A stretch of DNA of 64,000 bases from Haladaptatus sp. R4 (GCF_001625445.1 NZ_LWHG01000011.1:868001-932000), one strand, 5' to 3'. Shown: positions 41,692-51,258, counted from the first letter of the stretch. The notes: a model not told the origin generated them from the letters alone. Translations and numbers: made by a program.

Positions 41692-42609
41692 TTAGGTCGG
41701 CGTCGTCTGGATGTTCAGCGCCTTCCGGATGAGTTGCGTGAACGCCATCGAGCAGAGGAAATACCAGACGATCCACGCCATCATCGGGCCGACGACCCCT
41801 GCCTTCCACGCCGTTTCCCCGATCATCGGAAGGACGATGTGGGAAGGTACCACGGGCGTCGGATGGCCGCCGATGCGCCAGTACATCCAGAGGAACGCCG
41901 GGATGGTGATGAACATCGACCAGACCATCGGGCGGAACTGCTCCTTGAACATCCCCGTCTGGTCGCCCATGGCTTCCATCTGCTCCTGGCGGATGGCTTC
42001 CATCTCCTGCTCGTTGCCGCGTTCCTTCGCTTCCTTCTGACGCTCCTGGATGTCCTTCATGCGCTCCTGATACATGCTCATCTTCTCCATGTCCATCAGG
42101 TTGTCCTGCAGGAGCGTGGTGTACAGTCCCGTCAGCATGGAGACGATCATGATGACGATGTAGAACGGGAGCGCGTGATCTATCGGGCCGAGGACGACGT
42201 TGACGACGCTTCCGACGGCGGCTTTGATGGTGTTGTTGGAGTAGCCCAAGAACAACCCGATGCTCGCCACCGCCGCGAGTTTGTCCCACATCGACCACGA
42301 GGTCGATTCCATGTCGTCCACATCACTCGACGAAGAGGAAGTAGTCGTCGTCGTCGCCGCCGTTCCGGAATCATCGAGCGCGTCGGCGACTTCGTCGGGG
42401 TCCGACAGTTCGAATCCATGAATTCCATCTTCGAGAATCCCCTTCTCTATCAAGCGACCCCACTGACCGCTCGTGAGGTCGTCGTTTACGTCCTGCCATT
42501 GGACTTCGTCCGACCCCTCGTCGGTCCGCTCGTAGATGACCGAGAGGGCGTCGGCCATCGCCGGGTCCTCGGCGATGAGCGTTTCTACCTTCTTCGCTGT
42601 CCGTGCCAT
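41692..42609 (-). CDS. DUF106 membrane protein (EMC3/YidC-like insertase homologue)
   Basis: This 305-residue membrane protein has an acidic, Thr/Ser-rich cytosolic N-terminus (to about residue 105), then three membrane helices typical of the DUF106/EMC3/TMCO1 Oxa1 superfamily. A charged cytosolic coiled coil follows the first helices (MSMYQERMKDIQERQKEAKERGNEQEMEAIRQEQMEAM). The family inserts membrane proteins with the archaeal Sec system. It sits between adk and cmk as in other haloarchaea. Confidence 0.9.
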   Translation of the reverse strand: MARTAKKVETLIAEDPAMADALSVIYERTDEGSDEVQWQDVNDDLTSGQWGRLIEKGILEDGIHGFELSDPDEVADALDDSGTAATTTTTSSSSSDVDDMESTSWSMWDKLAAVASIGLFLGYSNNTIKAAVGSVVNVVLGPIDHALPFYIVIMIVSMLTGLYTTLLQDNLMDMEKMSMYQERMKDIQERQKEAKERGNEQEMEAIRQEQMEAMGDQTGMFKEQFRPMVWSMFITIPAFLWMYWRIGGHPTPVVPSHIVLPMIGETAWKAGVVGPMMAWIVWYFLCSMAFTQLIRKALNIQTTPT

Positions 42610-42828
42610 TACAGCACGATTAGAATTCGGCGTTAATCAACCTTCGCCATCGACACGGGCGTTACGGCGACCGACGGGAGCGTCGGGAAGACGAGATACC
42701 GAAACGGTACGTAGACAAGTGGCGTTCGAACGTCGATGAAGCAGCGTTCGGACACCGACTCGATACGCTCCCCGAAACGGAATCAACGAAGCCGCACGAA
42801 AAAGATTGTTCTTCGAATAGCGACCGAT

Positions 42829-43446
42829 TCAGGCCTGCTCTTCTATCGTTTCACGGATATCGTCCCACACTTCGTCGGGCGTCTGCTCGCCGTCGATGCG
42901 GATGAGTTCGCCGGACTCGTCGAAGTGGTCGATGACGGGTTCCGTGTTCTCGTGGTAGACGCGGAGGCGTTCCCGAACCGTTTCCTCGGTGTCGTCGTCA
43001 CGCTGGACGAGTCGTTCCTTGACCGCTTCGTCCTCGGCGGGGTTGTATTCGACGTGGTAGATGTCGCCCGTTTCGGGGTCGAGACGACGGCCGGTCAGTC
43101 GGCCGACGAGTTCGTCCTCGCTCACGTCGAGGTACAGGACGATGTCGAGGTCGGTGATGTCGGCCAGATACTCCGCCTGCGAGAGGTTTCGCGGGTAGCC
43201 GTCGAGGACGTAGCCGTCGGCCTCGGACAGCGCGGCATTCACGATTTCGTTCACGACCGGGTCGGGAACGAGTTCGCCCTCGTCCATGAAACTCGCGGGC
43301 GTTCCGTGTTCGGTCTCCATGTGCTTGTTCGCCCGAAGCGCGTCGCCGGTCGTGACGTGTTCTACGTCGAATTCGTCGGCGATTCGCGCACTCTGTGTCC
43401 CTTTCCCAGCACCGGGCGCACCCAAAATCAGGATGTTCGGGTTCAT
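42829..43446 (-). CDS. adk: Adenylate kinase
   Basis: This 205-residue adenylate kinase balances ATP + AMP and 2 ADP. Walker A is [16 protein letters not shown]; the AMP-binding [10 protein letters not shown] and [16 protein letters not shown] and the LID region [24 protein letters not shown] follow the bacterial-type long Adk layout. It starts at ATG 43446, with the Walker loop near residue 10. It is first of the adk-DUF106-cmk-cbf5 cluster; the 219 bases before DUF106 contain no visible gene. Confidence 0.94.
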   Translation of the reverse strand: MNPNILILGAPGAGKGTQSARIADEFDVEHVTTGDALRANKHMETEHGTPASFMDEGELVPDPVVNEIVNAALSEADGYVLDGYPRNLSQAEYLADITDLDIVLYLDVSEDELVGRLTGRRLDPETGDIYHVEYNPAEDEAVKERLVQRDDDTEETVRERLRVYHENTEPVIDHFDESGELIRIDGEQTPDEVWDDIRETIEEQA

Positions 43447-43533
43447 GCAATCACCTGCGATGTCCTCGCATAAAGGCTTACGGAAAGGAAGCAGGGCACC
43501 CGGTTTTTGTCGGCGGGGGACGAATCTTCGGGT

Positions 43534-43947
43534 ATGACTCGATTCAGCGCGGACACACCGACGGAACGCCGGAAACTCGTCGTGGACGCCATCACCGCAC
43601 ACCGCGAGCGTACGAGCGCGTTCTGCACGCTCCAAGCCGACGTGGAAAGCGAAGCGGAGGAAGACGATTCCGAGGAGGAACTGGAGGTACCGCCGTGGAT
43701 CCAGTTTGGCGACCGCACGCTCAACCTGGACTGTACCGAGGAGGAACTGGAGCGACTCAAGGACCTGCTCCGGGAGTTCCCGGCCTTCAAAATCGAGCAG
43801 TTGGAGAGTCCGGAGGACGCCGATGGAACGAACGTCCGTATCAGCGCGAAGGCCGACGCCAACCGTATCGCGCAGTTCGTCGAACGCGCGTTCCGCGAGG
43901 TGTACGGCTGTTCGGAGTCGGTGACGCTGTGGGCCGTCGAAGTGTAA
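43534..43947 (+). CDS. Conserved haloarchaeal hypothetical protein (137 aa)
   Basis: An acidic soluble protein: [38 protein letters not shown]..., then a conserved-looking core [70 protein letters not shown]. The Glu-rich linker and small alpha/beta core look like a binding protein. No motif or membrane segment is recognised. It is divergent from adk and convergent to the Lrp-type regulator. Confidence 0.65.
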   Translation: MTRFSADTPTERRKLVVDAITAHRERTSAFCTLQADVESEAEEDDSEEELEVPPWIQFGDRTLNLDCTEEELERLKDLLREFPAFKIEQLESPEDADGTNVRISAKADANRIAQFVERAFREVYGCSESVTLWAVEV

Positions 43948-43962
43948 AATTCGTCGCGGAGA

Positions 43963-44715
43963 TCAGACGGTCGCGGTTCCGGAAAAGCCCTCCAAGGCGT
44001 CGTCCGACACTCCTTCGCGTGAGAACACGGTAACGACGTCGTCGGGGCGGATTCGGGTGTCCCCCCGCGGCGTCAGCATCGAATCGTCGCGTTCGATGGC
44101 GATGACGAGGATGTCGTCGCCGATGAGTCCCTCGGCACCGGCCTCCTTGAGCGTCTTGTCGGCGATGGGTGAGTCCTCGCTGATGGCCAATTCCGCGACG
44201 TCGGCTTCCCCGGAGAGGCTGACGAAGTCGGTCATCGAGATGTGGCTCCCCTCCTTGTCGGGGCCGAACGGGTGGTACGGCTGGAACCGCTCGTTCTGGA
44301 TGAGGTCTTCGCCCTCGATTTCGAGCCCGCGGTTCGACAGTTCGCGGGCGATACGCGAGAGGTCGCTGGTGTCCTTCCCGACCGCTTTGACCTGGATGTT
44401 CCCGCGACCGGTCATGAGTTCCCGGACGTTGACCACGCCGGGTATTTCGAGGATTCGCTGCGCGAGCGTCTCGCGGTTCGGGACCGGCGCGGTACACGTG
44501 AACTGGTTCGTCAGTCGTCCATCGACGCGTTCGAAATCGACGTTCGCGTGGAACCCCGTGAGGATACCGTGGTCTTCGAGTTGTTGAATCCGGTTGCGTA
44601 TCGTCCCCGACGAGACGTTGACTTCGCTCGCAATCTGCGGGGCGGAGGTGTCACGCGCGTTCCGCATCAGATAGTAAATTATCCGCCGGTCGATTTCGTC
44701 GAGCCGATATCCCAT
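43963..44715 (-). CDS. Lrp/AsnC-type regulator fused to TrkA-C domain
   Basis: This 250-residue regulator has an N-terminal Lrp HTH (LDEIDRRIIYYLMRNARDTSAPQIASEVNVSSGTIRNRIQQLEDHGILTGFHANVDFERV) and an AsnC/RAM-like middle, then a C-terminal TrkA-C domain (VAELAISEDSPIADKTLKEAGAEGLIGDDILVIAIERDDSMLTPRGDTRIRPDDVVTVFS). This combination is haloarchaeal and is linked to control of potassium uptake. No Trk channel gene lies in this window. The ATG at 44715 is preferred over one six codons upstream. Confidence 0.9.
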   Translation of the reverse strand: MGYRLDEIDRRIIYYLMRNARDTSAPQIASEVNVSSGTIRNRIQQLEDHGILTGFHANVDFERVDGRLTNQFTCTAPVPNRETLAQRILEIPGVVNVRELMTGRGNIQVKAVGKDTSDLSRIARELSNRGLEIEGEDLIQNERFQPYHPFGPDKEGSHISMTDFVSLSGEADVAELAISEDSPIADKTLKEAGAEGLIGDDILVIAIERDDSMLTPRGDTRIRPDDVVTVFSREGVSDDALEGFSGTATV

Positions 44716-44890
44716 ACGGAACAGTAGTCCCAAGGACGTTAAACCGTTTTTCGCCTGCGGCCGGGATTCGTCGGCGAATCGCGTTCGAGACGCGGGTAAT
44801 CTGGGCCTACCGGGGTAACAGTTACATTCCTCGGTGTTGACGACTGATTAACACGTCGTTCGGCCTCATCCGGCCGGACGGTCTCAACGA

Positions 44891-45919
44891 ATGTCCCTCG
44901 ATACGAGCCTCCGCAAACCCACAGATCGGTGCGATTCGCTGCTTTCCGTACTCGACGGTGCCGAATCATTGTCCGTCGTGTGTCACAACAATCCCGACCC
45001 GGATAGCATCAGCAGCGCGCTCGCACTGGCCGCGATTGCGGAGTCGGCGAGCGTCGCCGACGTGGATCTGTACTACAGCGGCGAGATAACGCACCAGCAA
45101 AATCGGGCGATGGTCAACCTGTTGGACGTGGACCTGTGCCCCTTCTCCGAGGAGTGTCTCGATTCGACGGATCTCATGGGCTTCGTCGATCACGCCGTTC
45201 CTGGTCAGAACAACCGCGTGCCCGACGGCTACGTCCCCGACATCGTCATCGATCACCATCCGAACGAGTCGGTCGAGGGGGTCCACGTGGACCACCGGGA
45301 GGAGATCGGCGCGACGGCGTCGATCCTGACCGAGTACCTGGTCGAACTCGATATGGAACTCGACGCCCGACTGGCGACCGCGCTGTTGTTCGGCATTCGA
45401 CGCGAGACGCTCGAATTCACGCGCGATGCCACGGAAGCGGAATACACGAACGCCCGGTATCTCCATCCGCACGCGGACGTGGACCTGCTCCGCCGCCTCT
45501 CGGATTCGCTGTTCACCCACGAAACACTCGACTCCATCGCCGACGCGATTCAGAATCGCGTCGTCAAAGGGTCGCATCTCGTCTCACACGCCGGACGGAC
45601 GACCGAACGGGATACGCTCCCCCAGGCGGCGGACTACCTGCTCAATCTCGAAGGGATTTCGACCACGCTCGTCTTCGGCATCATCGACGAGACGATCCAC
45701 CTGAGCGCACGGACGAGAAACCCCCGCGTTCATGCGGGCACCCTCGTGACCGAGGCGTTCGGCGATATCGGAAGCGTCGGCGGTCATCGAGCGATGGCGG
45801 GCGGCGCGATTCCGCTCGGCCTGTTCGGCGCGCTCGACGACCGCGACGACGTGCTCGTGGAACTCGTGAGCGAGGTGCTCACCGAGCGGTTTTTCGAACA
45901 GGTCGTCGGGACGCCGTAA
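44891..45919 (+). CDS. DHH/DHHA1-family phosphoesterase
   Basis: This 342-residue protein has the DHH motifs VVCHNNPDPDSISSALALA, FVDHAVPG and VIDHHPNESVEG, then a DHHA1 domain ending GSVGGHRAMAGGAIPLG. The set of aspartates and histidines binds two Mn2+, and relatives are NrnA-type oligoribonuclease/pAp-phosphatase or cyclic-dinucleotide hydrolases. It starts at ATG 44891, divergent from the Lrp-TrkA regulator across 175 bases. Confidence 0.9.
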   Translation: MSLDTSLRKPTDRCDSLLSVLDGAESLSVVCHNNPDPDSISSALALAAIAESASVADVDLYYSGEITHQQNRAMVNLLDVDLCPFSEECLDSTDLMGFVDHAVPGQNNRVPDGYVPDIVIDHHPNESVEGVHVDHREEIGATASILTEYLVELDMELDARLATALLFGIRRETLEFTRDATEAEYTNARYLHPHADVDLLRRLSDSLFTHETLDSIADAIQNRVVKGSHLVSHAGRTTERDTLPQAADYLLNLEGISTTLVFGIIDETIHLSARTRNPRVHAGTLVTEAFGDIGSVGGHRAMAGGAIPLGLFGALDDRDDVLVELVSEVLTERFFEQVVGTP

Positions 45920-45935
45920 AACCGAAACGGGGGCG

Positions 45936-48347
45936 TCAGCGAAGCCAGCGCGAGAGCCAAGAGGTGATTCCGAGGTGGCGCTTCGCCATGATGATGGTGC
46001 TCTTCGAGCGCCAACCGACCTGCTCCGGCAGCGCGCCGAAGACGAACTGTTGGAGCAGTCCTTCCCGCGTCGCGCCGATGATGGTCAGGTCGTGCTGGCC
46101 GGTTCGTTCGACGATGGTGTCGACGACGTCGTCGCCGGTGAGCAGTTCGGTCGTGACGGGCGTCCCCTCGCCGAACGACGCCTTCGCGTCTTCGAGTGTC
46201 TCCTCCGCGTCCGCCCGCTCGCTCTCGTCCGCGTCCGGACGGACGACGTGTACGACTTCGACGGTCGCGTCGTTCGAACTGGCGACGTGTTCGGCCACCT
46301 CGACGGCGAGTTCGGCGTGTGGGCCACCGGCGGTCGGGACGAGGATGGATTCGACCCGCTTTTCATCCGGTCCGATTCGCTCGACCAACACGTCACAAGG
46401 GGCGTTTTGGACGACTTCGTCCACGTTGCTTCCGAGGACGATATCGCGTCGTGCGCTCGTGCGCTGACCCTTCCACCCCATCAGCACGGTGTCGCTGTCG
46501 TACTGTTCGACGGTGTTGAGGATGGCCTTCGAGATGTCGTGGCCGATGCGGACCGTCCCGCTGACGGGAACGTCGCTGTCCTTGGCGACTTCCATCGCTT
46601 CCCGCAACACTGCACGCCTTGGCTCCACGAACTTCCGACCTTCCTCGATCGGCGTCTGCTGTGGCACCGTGACGATGCTCATGACGAGAATCTCGGCGTT
46701 CCGGTCACGCGCGATGCTGATCGCGGTACGCATCAACTGCGGTACGCTCTCGGGGTTGGCGATTGGGACGACGATTTGGTTGTCGGTCTCCGACGGGACG
46801 CGTTCGGTGACGATGGTCGGCGTCTCCTTCTCCAACTTCTCGACTTCCTTGTTGCGGGAGTAGCCGTAGTAGATGGCGAGACCAAGCCCCATCCAGATGA
46901 CGGTCGTGACGAGTGCGACGAATCCCTCCGAGTTCGCCCCGATTCCGGGTTCGAGTCCCAGTTCGAGCAGGAGGAACGGCGTCAGGAGGAACTGGAGGAC
47001 GAGGCCGATGAGCGGCGGCCACGGCATGTACGGAATCCTGTACGTCCGTGGCAGGTCGGGGTGCGTCTGGCGCATCCGGATGACCGTCCAGTTCACCTGC
47101 ACGAATAGCAGGATGAACATGAGGTCGGCCGAGGCCGCGACGCTCTCGATGGGGAGCGTGACGGCCATGGCGATGATGAGGACCGAAGAAAGCGCGAGTG
47201 CGATGTGCGGCGTGCGCTTTTCCGGGTGAATGTTGTCGAACATCGCCGGAAGCACTCGATCACGGCCCATCGCGAACGACACTCGACTGGACGAGAAGAT
47301 GGTCGCGTTGAGTGCCGAGAGCGTCGCCGCCAATCCTGCGATCAGCAGGAGCGGGATACCGTACGGGACGAACGACCCCGCCGCTTGGATGATACCGAGT
47401 TCTCCGAGGTCGCCGAGGAGATTCCACGTCGGGACGTTCGCGGGCGACCCGCTCATGCCTGCAATGTTGAGTAGGTGCTGGGTCACGTCGATACCGCCGA
47501 TGGCAGCGAACGAGACGAGGACGTAGATGGGCACGACGATGATCATCGAGTAGAAGATCGCTTTCGGGATGTTTCTCCCGGGGTTGACGACTTCCTCTCC
47601 CGACTGGACGATGATCTCGTATCCCTCGAAGGCGATGTAGGTGAACCCCATCGCGCCGAGGATGCCGATGAAGCCGTTCGGTGCGAACGACGGACTACTG
47701 ACGAACTTCGCGGTCCAATCGGGCGTGGTCAGTGTCGCTTTGATACCGAAGGCGACGAAGACGCCGAGGATTATCAGTTTGAGACCGGTGACGATAATCC
47801 CGGCCGTCCCGGTCTCCTCCGCGCCGCGGAAATTGATGTAGGCGAAGAGGAGGACGACCAGCACGGCCATCCCCTTCTCGGCCATGATGGGCGTCACAAA
47901 GCCGAACAACGCGAAGTCGTGCGTGAGGCCGGTTCCGTAGATGACGAACTCGACGAAGAACGTCCCGAAGGTGACGGCGTACAGGGCACACGCGACGGCG
48001 TGTGCGAACCAACTCATCCATCCGGCGTAGAACCCGTTGGGGTCCACGAGCGCCTCCTTCACCCAGAGGTAGCCACCACCGGCCTCGGGGAACGCCGCGC
48101 CGAGTTCCGCGTAGGAGATAGCGGTGAACATCGCCACGAACCCGTTGAGGATGAACGCGACGGTGAGCGCCGGACCGGCGATACCCGCCGCGAATCCGGT
48201 CAGGGCGAAGACGCCCGCCCCGATCATCGCGCCGACGCCGATGAACGTGATATCGAACAGGCTCATGTCGCGCGAGAGTTCGGTCTCGACGGAACCATCC
48301 TCGACGCCCCCACTCGCCGCGTCCGACTCGGTCGAACTACGGTCCAT
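45936..48347 (-). CDS. APC-family amino acid transporter fused to two UspA domains
   Basis: This 803-residue protein begins with an APC-type transporter of 12 membrane helices (LFDITFIGVGAMIGAGVFALTGFAAGIAGPALTVAFI, residues about 30-500). Two cytosolic UspA-like domains follow (about 520-660, starting IVVPIANPESVPQLM, and 670-790, starting ILVPTAGGPHAELA). Relatives take up amino acids or cations. The ATG at 48347 has a good GGTGA ribosome-binding site six bases before it and is chosen over the ATG seven codons upstream. The UspA domains may gate transport with ATP or cyclic nucleotides. Confidence 0.92.
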   Translation of the reverse strand: MDRSSTESDAASGGVEDGSVETELSRDMSLFDITFIGVGAMIGAGVFALTGFAAGIAGPALTVAFILNGFVAMFTAISYAELGAAFPEAGGGYLWVKEALVDPNGFYAGWMSWFAHAVACALYAVTFGTFFVEFVIYGTGLTHDFALFGFVTPIMAEKGMAVLVVLLFAYINFRGAEETGTAGIIVTGLKLIILGVFVAFGIKATLTTPDWTAKFVSSPSFAPNGFIGILGAMGFTYIAFEGYEIIVQSGEEVVNPGRNIPKAIFYSMIIVVPIYVLVSFAAIGGIDVTQHLLNIAGMSGSPANVPTWNLLGDLGELGIIQAAGSFVPYGIPLLLIAGLAATLSALNATIFSSSRVSFAMGRDRVLPAMFDNIHPEKRTPHIALALSSVLIIAMAVTLPIESVAASADLMFILLFVQVNWTVIRMRQTHPDLPRTYRIPYMPWPPLIGLVLQFLLTPFLLLELGLEPGIGANSEGFVALVTTVIWMGLGLAIYYGYSRNKEVEKLEKETPTIVTERVPSETDNQIVVPIANPESVPQLMRTAISIARDRNAEILVMSIVTVPQQTPIEEGRKFVEPRRAVLREAMEVAKDSDVPVSGTVRIGHDISKAILNTVEQYDSDTVLMGWKGQRTSARRDIVLGSNVDEVVQNAPCDVLVERIGPDEKRVESILVPTAGGPHAELAVEVAEHVASSNDATVEVVHVVRPDADESERADAEETLEDAKASFGEGTPVTTELLTGDDVVDTIVERTGQHDLTIIGATREGLLQQFVFGALPEQVGWRSKSTIIMAKRHLGITSWLSRWLR

Positions 48348-48523
48348 CAACCTCACCTCGCTGTCCACCGAGTAAAGCTCTGCCGTGGTCGTTTGTTATC
48401 GACGACATTATTTCGTATTCCCCAATACAATCGGCAGTATAATACTTTTTCCCCATTCCCTTCATAAGGATATTTCTGGGTAGCTATCTCTGGCGCGAAA
48501 ATAGGTCCGATGGTACCTTCGCT

Positions 48524-48730
48524 TTAGAGCTCTTCGTGAATCCAATAATGGGAGATTTGGGAGGCATCCACCCAGTGGACCTGGTCGTCGGCGTCGATGC
48601 GGATGAACGGCTCCTCCTCGAACTCGACGTTGTGCGTGTGGAGTTCGAGTTCCTCCCCGTCCCCGAGCTTTACCATTATCTCGCCCTTCTCCTGAAGGCC
48701 GTCTTCCAGCCGTTGGTAAATGGATGTCAT
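48524..48730 (-). CDS. Conserved small haloarchaeal protein (68 aa)
   Basis: MTSIYQRLEDGLQEKGEIMVKLGDGEELELHTHNVEFEEEPFIRIDADDQVHWVDASQISHYWIHEEL-type small beta protein, with no cysteine or membrane segment. It looks like a one-domain binding fold and is well behaved in codon use. The ATG at 48730 precedes the only conserved-looking block. I recall such proteins as widespread in haloarchaea, but no function is known. It is upstream of the APC transporter on the same strand, 176 bases away. Confidence 0.6.
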   Translation of the reverse strand: MTSIYQRLEDGLQEKGEIMVKLGDGEELELHTHNVEFEEEPFIRIDADDQVHWVDASQISHYWIHEEL

Positions 48731-48836
48731 TCCATCGATTCCGACACCGTGACTGCTCAAAAGATTTGTTGCCAACGAAAGAAAATATTAGGGGGGCGAG
48801 GCCCCTTTCCGCGGAATCGACGGTCGGAGTTTCGGT

Positions 48837-49250
48837 TCACGCAACGTCGTTGTCCCGGAGCAGGTCGGCCAACACGTGAAAGTACAGCACGACGGCGGTG
48901 AAGACGGCGACAGGTGGCCAGAGGACGACTAACACGCCGACGAGAACGCCGCCGATGGCGACGTGTGAGAGGATACGCAGGTGTTCCAGTTCCGCGCTGT
49001 CCACGTCCTCGAACACCCAATCCTGATCACCGAACGCGTCCCGTGGGTTCGCCAGACATGCGCGGAGATGTCGCCAACTGCCCGTCTCGAAACGCGTGAG
49101 AACGAAGTGGTCCAGGTCGATGAAGACGCTCAACAGCACCCCGTAGACGAACAGGGCGGCGAGCAGTGGCGTTCCGAATCGACTCGAAAGCGGAACGAGG
49201 AGAAGCGCCGAAACGACGGCACCGATGGCGAGGTGCTCCCGCGAGTACAT
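48837..49250 (-). CDS. Integral membrane protein (YdjM/DUF457-like, 137 aa)
   Basis: Membrane protein with four hydrophobic segments and FIDLDHFVLTRFETGSWRHLRACLANPRDAFGDQD, a D-x-D-H motif with loop, and HLRILSHVAIGGVLVG. The Asp/His placement resembles the membrane metal-hydrolase (YdjM/DUF457) superfamily, but without its second H-x-D-x motif being certain. Function unknown. ATG 49250. Confidence 0.65.
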   Translation of the reverse strand: MYSREHLAIGAVVSALLLVPLSSRFGTPLLAALFVYGVLLSVFIDLDHFVLTRFETGSWRHLRACLANPRDAFGDQDWVFEDVDSAELEHLRILSHVAIGGVLVGVLVVLWPPVAVFTAVVLYFHVLADLLRDNDVA

Positions 49251-49430
49251 TGATTGGGTGAATCGACACCGCCTCCGGGCTAAAAGATGGCGTTCGTCAC
49301 GTCTCCCATGTCACTTTCACTAGATGGCAAAATTATTTATATCATAGCCTTTCCCATGGGAACACTAACCACGGTATCAGCAAACGAACTTCGCTACGTT
49401 CAAGGTGTCTCTCCCGCAGTACTGCATTCA

Positions 49431-50397
49431 ATGGGAGGACACAGCGCGGAGCGAATCCCGCTCGCCCGACTGCGTCGGGCGTCGAACTCGAAACGACGAT
49501 ACACACCTACGAGGGTGCCGAAGACGGCCCTACCCTCTACGTACAGGCGGCCCAGCACGGCCGCGAGATCAACGGAAGCGAAGTGCTCCGACGGTTCCAC
49601 GAGGAGATCGAGACGGAGACCCTCGCGGGCCGAATCGTGGCGGTGCCGGTCGCGACCCGCTCACGTTCGACCGGGTGTCGTACACCACGCCCGAGCAGTT
49701 GGACAGTATCAACCCGAACATGAACCGGGTCTGGCCCGGCGACCCCGGCGGGACGATTCACGAGCGCATGGCGGCGACGCTCTGGGAGTACGCCAGCGAG
49801 GCGGACGCCATCGTGGACCTCCACACCGGCAGTCCGAACATGATGACCCACGTCGTCTTCATGGAGGGCGACGAGGAATCGCGCGCGTTGGCGGAAGCCT
49901 TCGGCACCGACCTCCTGCTGTCGGAGGAGGCGGGCGACGACGCCGACGTGGAGTGGTCCGAGCGCAACTTCGGCGGCAAGTTCCGCGTCGCGGCCACGCG
50001 CGAAGGTATCCCGTCCATCACGCCGGAGCTCGCGCACAACAAGGAAGTCGTCGAGAACGCGGTCGAAACCGGACTTACCGGACTCACGAACGTCTGCCGG
50101 GAGCTCGGAATGCTTGCCGCATCTCCGCTGGAGAACGGGGAGAAAGTACTGGCCCGCAATCACCTCGGTCGCGTCGATGCCGACGATTCCGGACTGTTCG
50201 TCGTGGAGTCGAACCACGAAATCGGCGACGAAGTCGAGGCGGGGGAGCGCATCGGAACCCTGTACGACCCGGCGACGTACGAGGTTCGACAGGAGGTAGA
50301 AACCGACCGCGACGGAATCCTCTACGCGTTAACCCGCGAATCGACCGTATGCGGGGGCGGCAAGTTGCTGAGTGTGGCGCTCCTCCGCGAGGAGTGA
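49431..50397 (+). pseudogene. Succinylglutamate desuccinylase / aspartoacylase paralogue, two frameshifts
   Basis: The expected reading is ERIPLARLPSGVELETTIHTYEGAEDGPTLYVQAAQHGREINGSEVLRRFHEEIETETLAGRIVAVPVANPLTFDRVSYTTPEQLD, with zinc H-x-x-E in QHGREING, DLHTGSPNMMTH and a C-terminal barrel-sandwich (ARNHLGRVDADDSGLFVVESNHEIGDEVEAGERIG). The frame breaks near 49472 (one C missing) and 49655 (one A missing). The 3' part from NPLTF is continuous to 50397. The ATG at 49431 fits a TTTATA box near 49338 better than the ATG at 49356. It is paralogous to the gene at 39073. Confidence 0.8.
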
Positions 50398-51039
50398 GAG
50401 CGACGTACCGTTCCGTTCCATCGAGCCAGTTCGTGAAGAACGGGACCCCGTGAACGTCACGCTATTTTTCGAGGAGTGAGAGAGCGCCGGTGACAGTTTA
50501 CCGATTTTCGGGACGCGAGCGATGGCGACGCCGATGATCCAGCCGGGACGAACCGGCGAGGAGATGCCGACCGCTTGGTCGTAATACCCGTTCGCGTCCC
50601 CTTTGGTGATGAATCCCGAGTGCGGTGCCGGACAGTTCCGAAGTTGGGCACAGCTATCCGCACCCGCGACGTACGATGCGTTCGCTTTGTCGTACCAGTT
50701 TTCGCCCTTCGTGACCCAGAACCGCGCACGATGGAGGACGGGAATCGCCGAGTCGTTTCCGTACGGGTGGTAGACGAGGACGTTGCCGGGACCGCCGAGC
50801 GTCTCGAAACCGTCCTCCTTCCCGCTCTGCGCCGAAACGACGCCATCCCGACTATCCGGCGGCGTGACGCGGTGTTTGTCCATCACCACGACCACGTCCG
50901 TCTGGTTGACGTGCGGCGACATGCTCCCGCTGATGACGGTGTACGCGGGCGGCCAGACGCCCAGCGTCACCACGAAGAGAATACTCACGACGAGAACGAC
51001 GGCGACCACGCTGGCAATCAATCGACGGAGGCTGAACAC
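50329..51039 (-). CDS. Type I signal peptidase, long form
   Basis: This 236-residue archaeal signal peptidase has an N-terminal anchor (residues 7-30), catalytic S39 in ISGSMSPHVNQTDVVVV, H103 in PVLHRARFWVTKG and D148 in FITKGDANGYYDQAVG. An inserted loop with two cysteines (DSCAQLRNCPAPH) could form an external disulfide. The last 55 residues after KIGKLSPALS look unlike the family and overlap the neighbouring gene by 69 bases. A one-base indel near 50480 would end the protein at 50462 with SLLEK instead. The start is ATG 51039. Confidence 0.85.
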   Translation of the reverse strand: MFSLRRLIASVVAVVLVVSILFVVTLGVWPPAYTVISGSMSPHVNQTDVVVVMDKHRVTPPDSRDGVVSAQSGKEDGFETLGGPGNVLVYHPYGNDSAIPVLHRARFWVTKGENWYDKANASYVAGADSCAQLRNCPAPHSGFITKGDANGYYDQAVGISSPVRPGWIIGVAIARVPKIGKLSPALSHSSKNSVTFTGSRSSRTGSMERNGTSLSLLAEERHTQQLAAPAYGRFAG

Positions 51040-51123
51040 GACACGGTGGGACGCGAACTACGAGCTTTGTTATCGCCCGCCTGCAAAAGGGAACGTAGTC
51101 CTTTCCGCCGAGCTAGCGAATGA

Positions 51124-51189
51124 CAGTGACGGCGATACTGCCGGGCAGTGATGGCGATACTGCCGGACAGTGACGACTATACTGCCGAT
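51124..51189. repeat. Three 22-bp tandem palindrome-like repeats
   Basis: Three head-to-tail copies of CAGTGA-Y-G-R-Y-GATACTGCCGG-like units (51124-51145, 51146-51167, 51168-51189) lie 85-150 bases upstream of the signal peptidase start. Each centre reads ACTGCCGGGCAGT-like, a near-palindrome. This looks like an array of binding sites. Confidence 0.72.
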
Positions 51190-51258
51190 AAGTATCGTGC
51201 GCGACAGGAACCGAAAGGCCGGACCCATCTCCCAGAAATCGAATGCTACCCGTCGTAA

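Noticed and set aside
42610-42828. A gene between adk and DUF106
   Set aside because: Only a short frame without family similarity or a ribosome-binding site; regarded as intergenic.
47475-48467. Long plus-strand open frame opposite the APC transporter
   Set aside because: Asp/Arg-rich composition typical of the antisense of a high-GC gene, with no domain or signal.
51124-51189. CRISPR array
   Set aside because: Three contiguous 22-base units without spacers or cas genes; a tandem operator-like repeat is the better reading.
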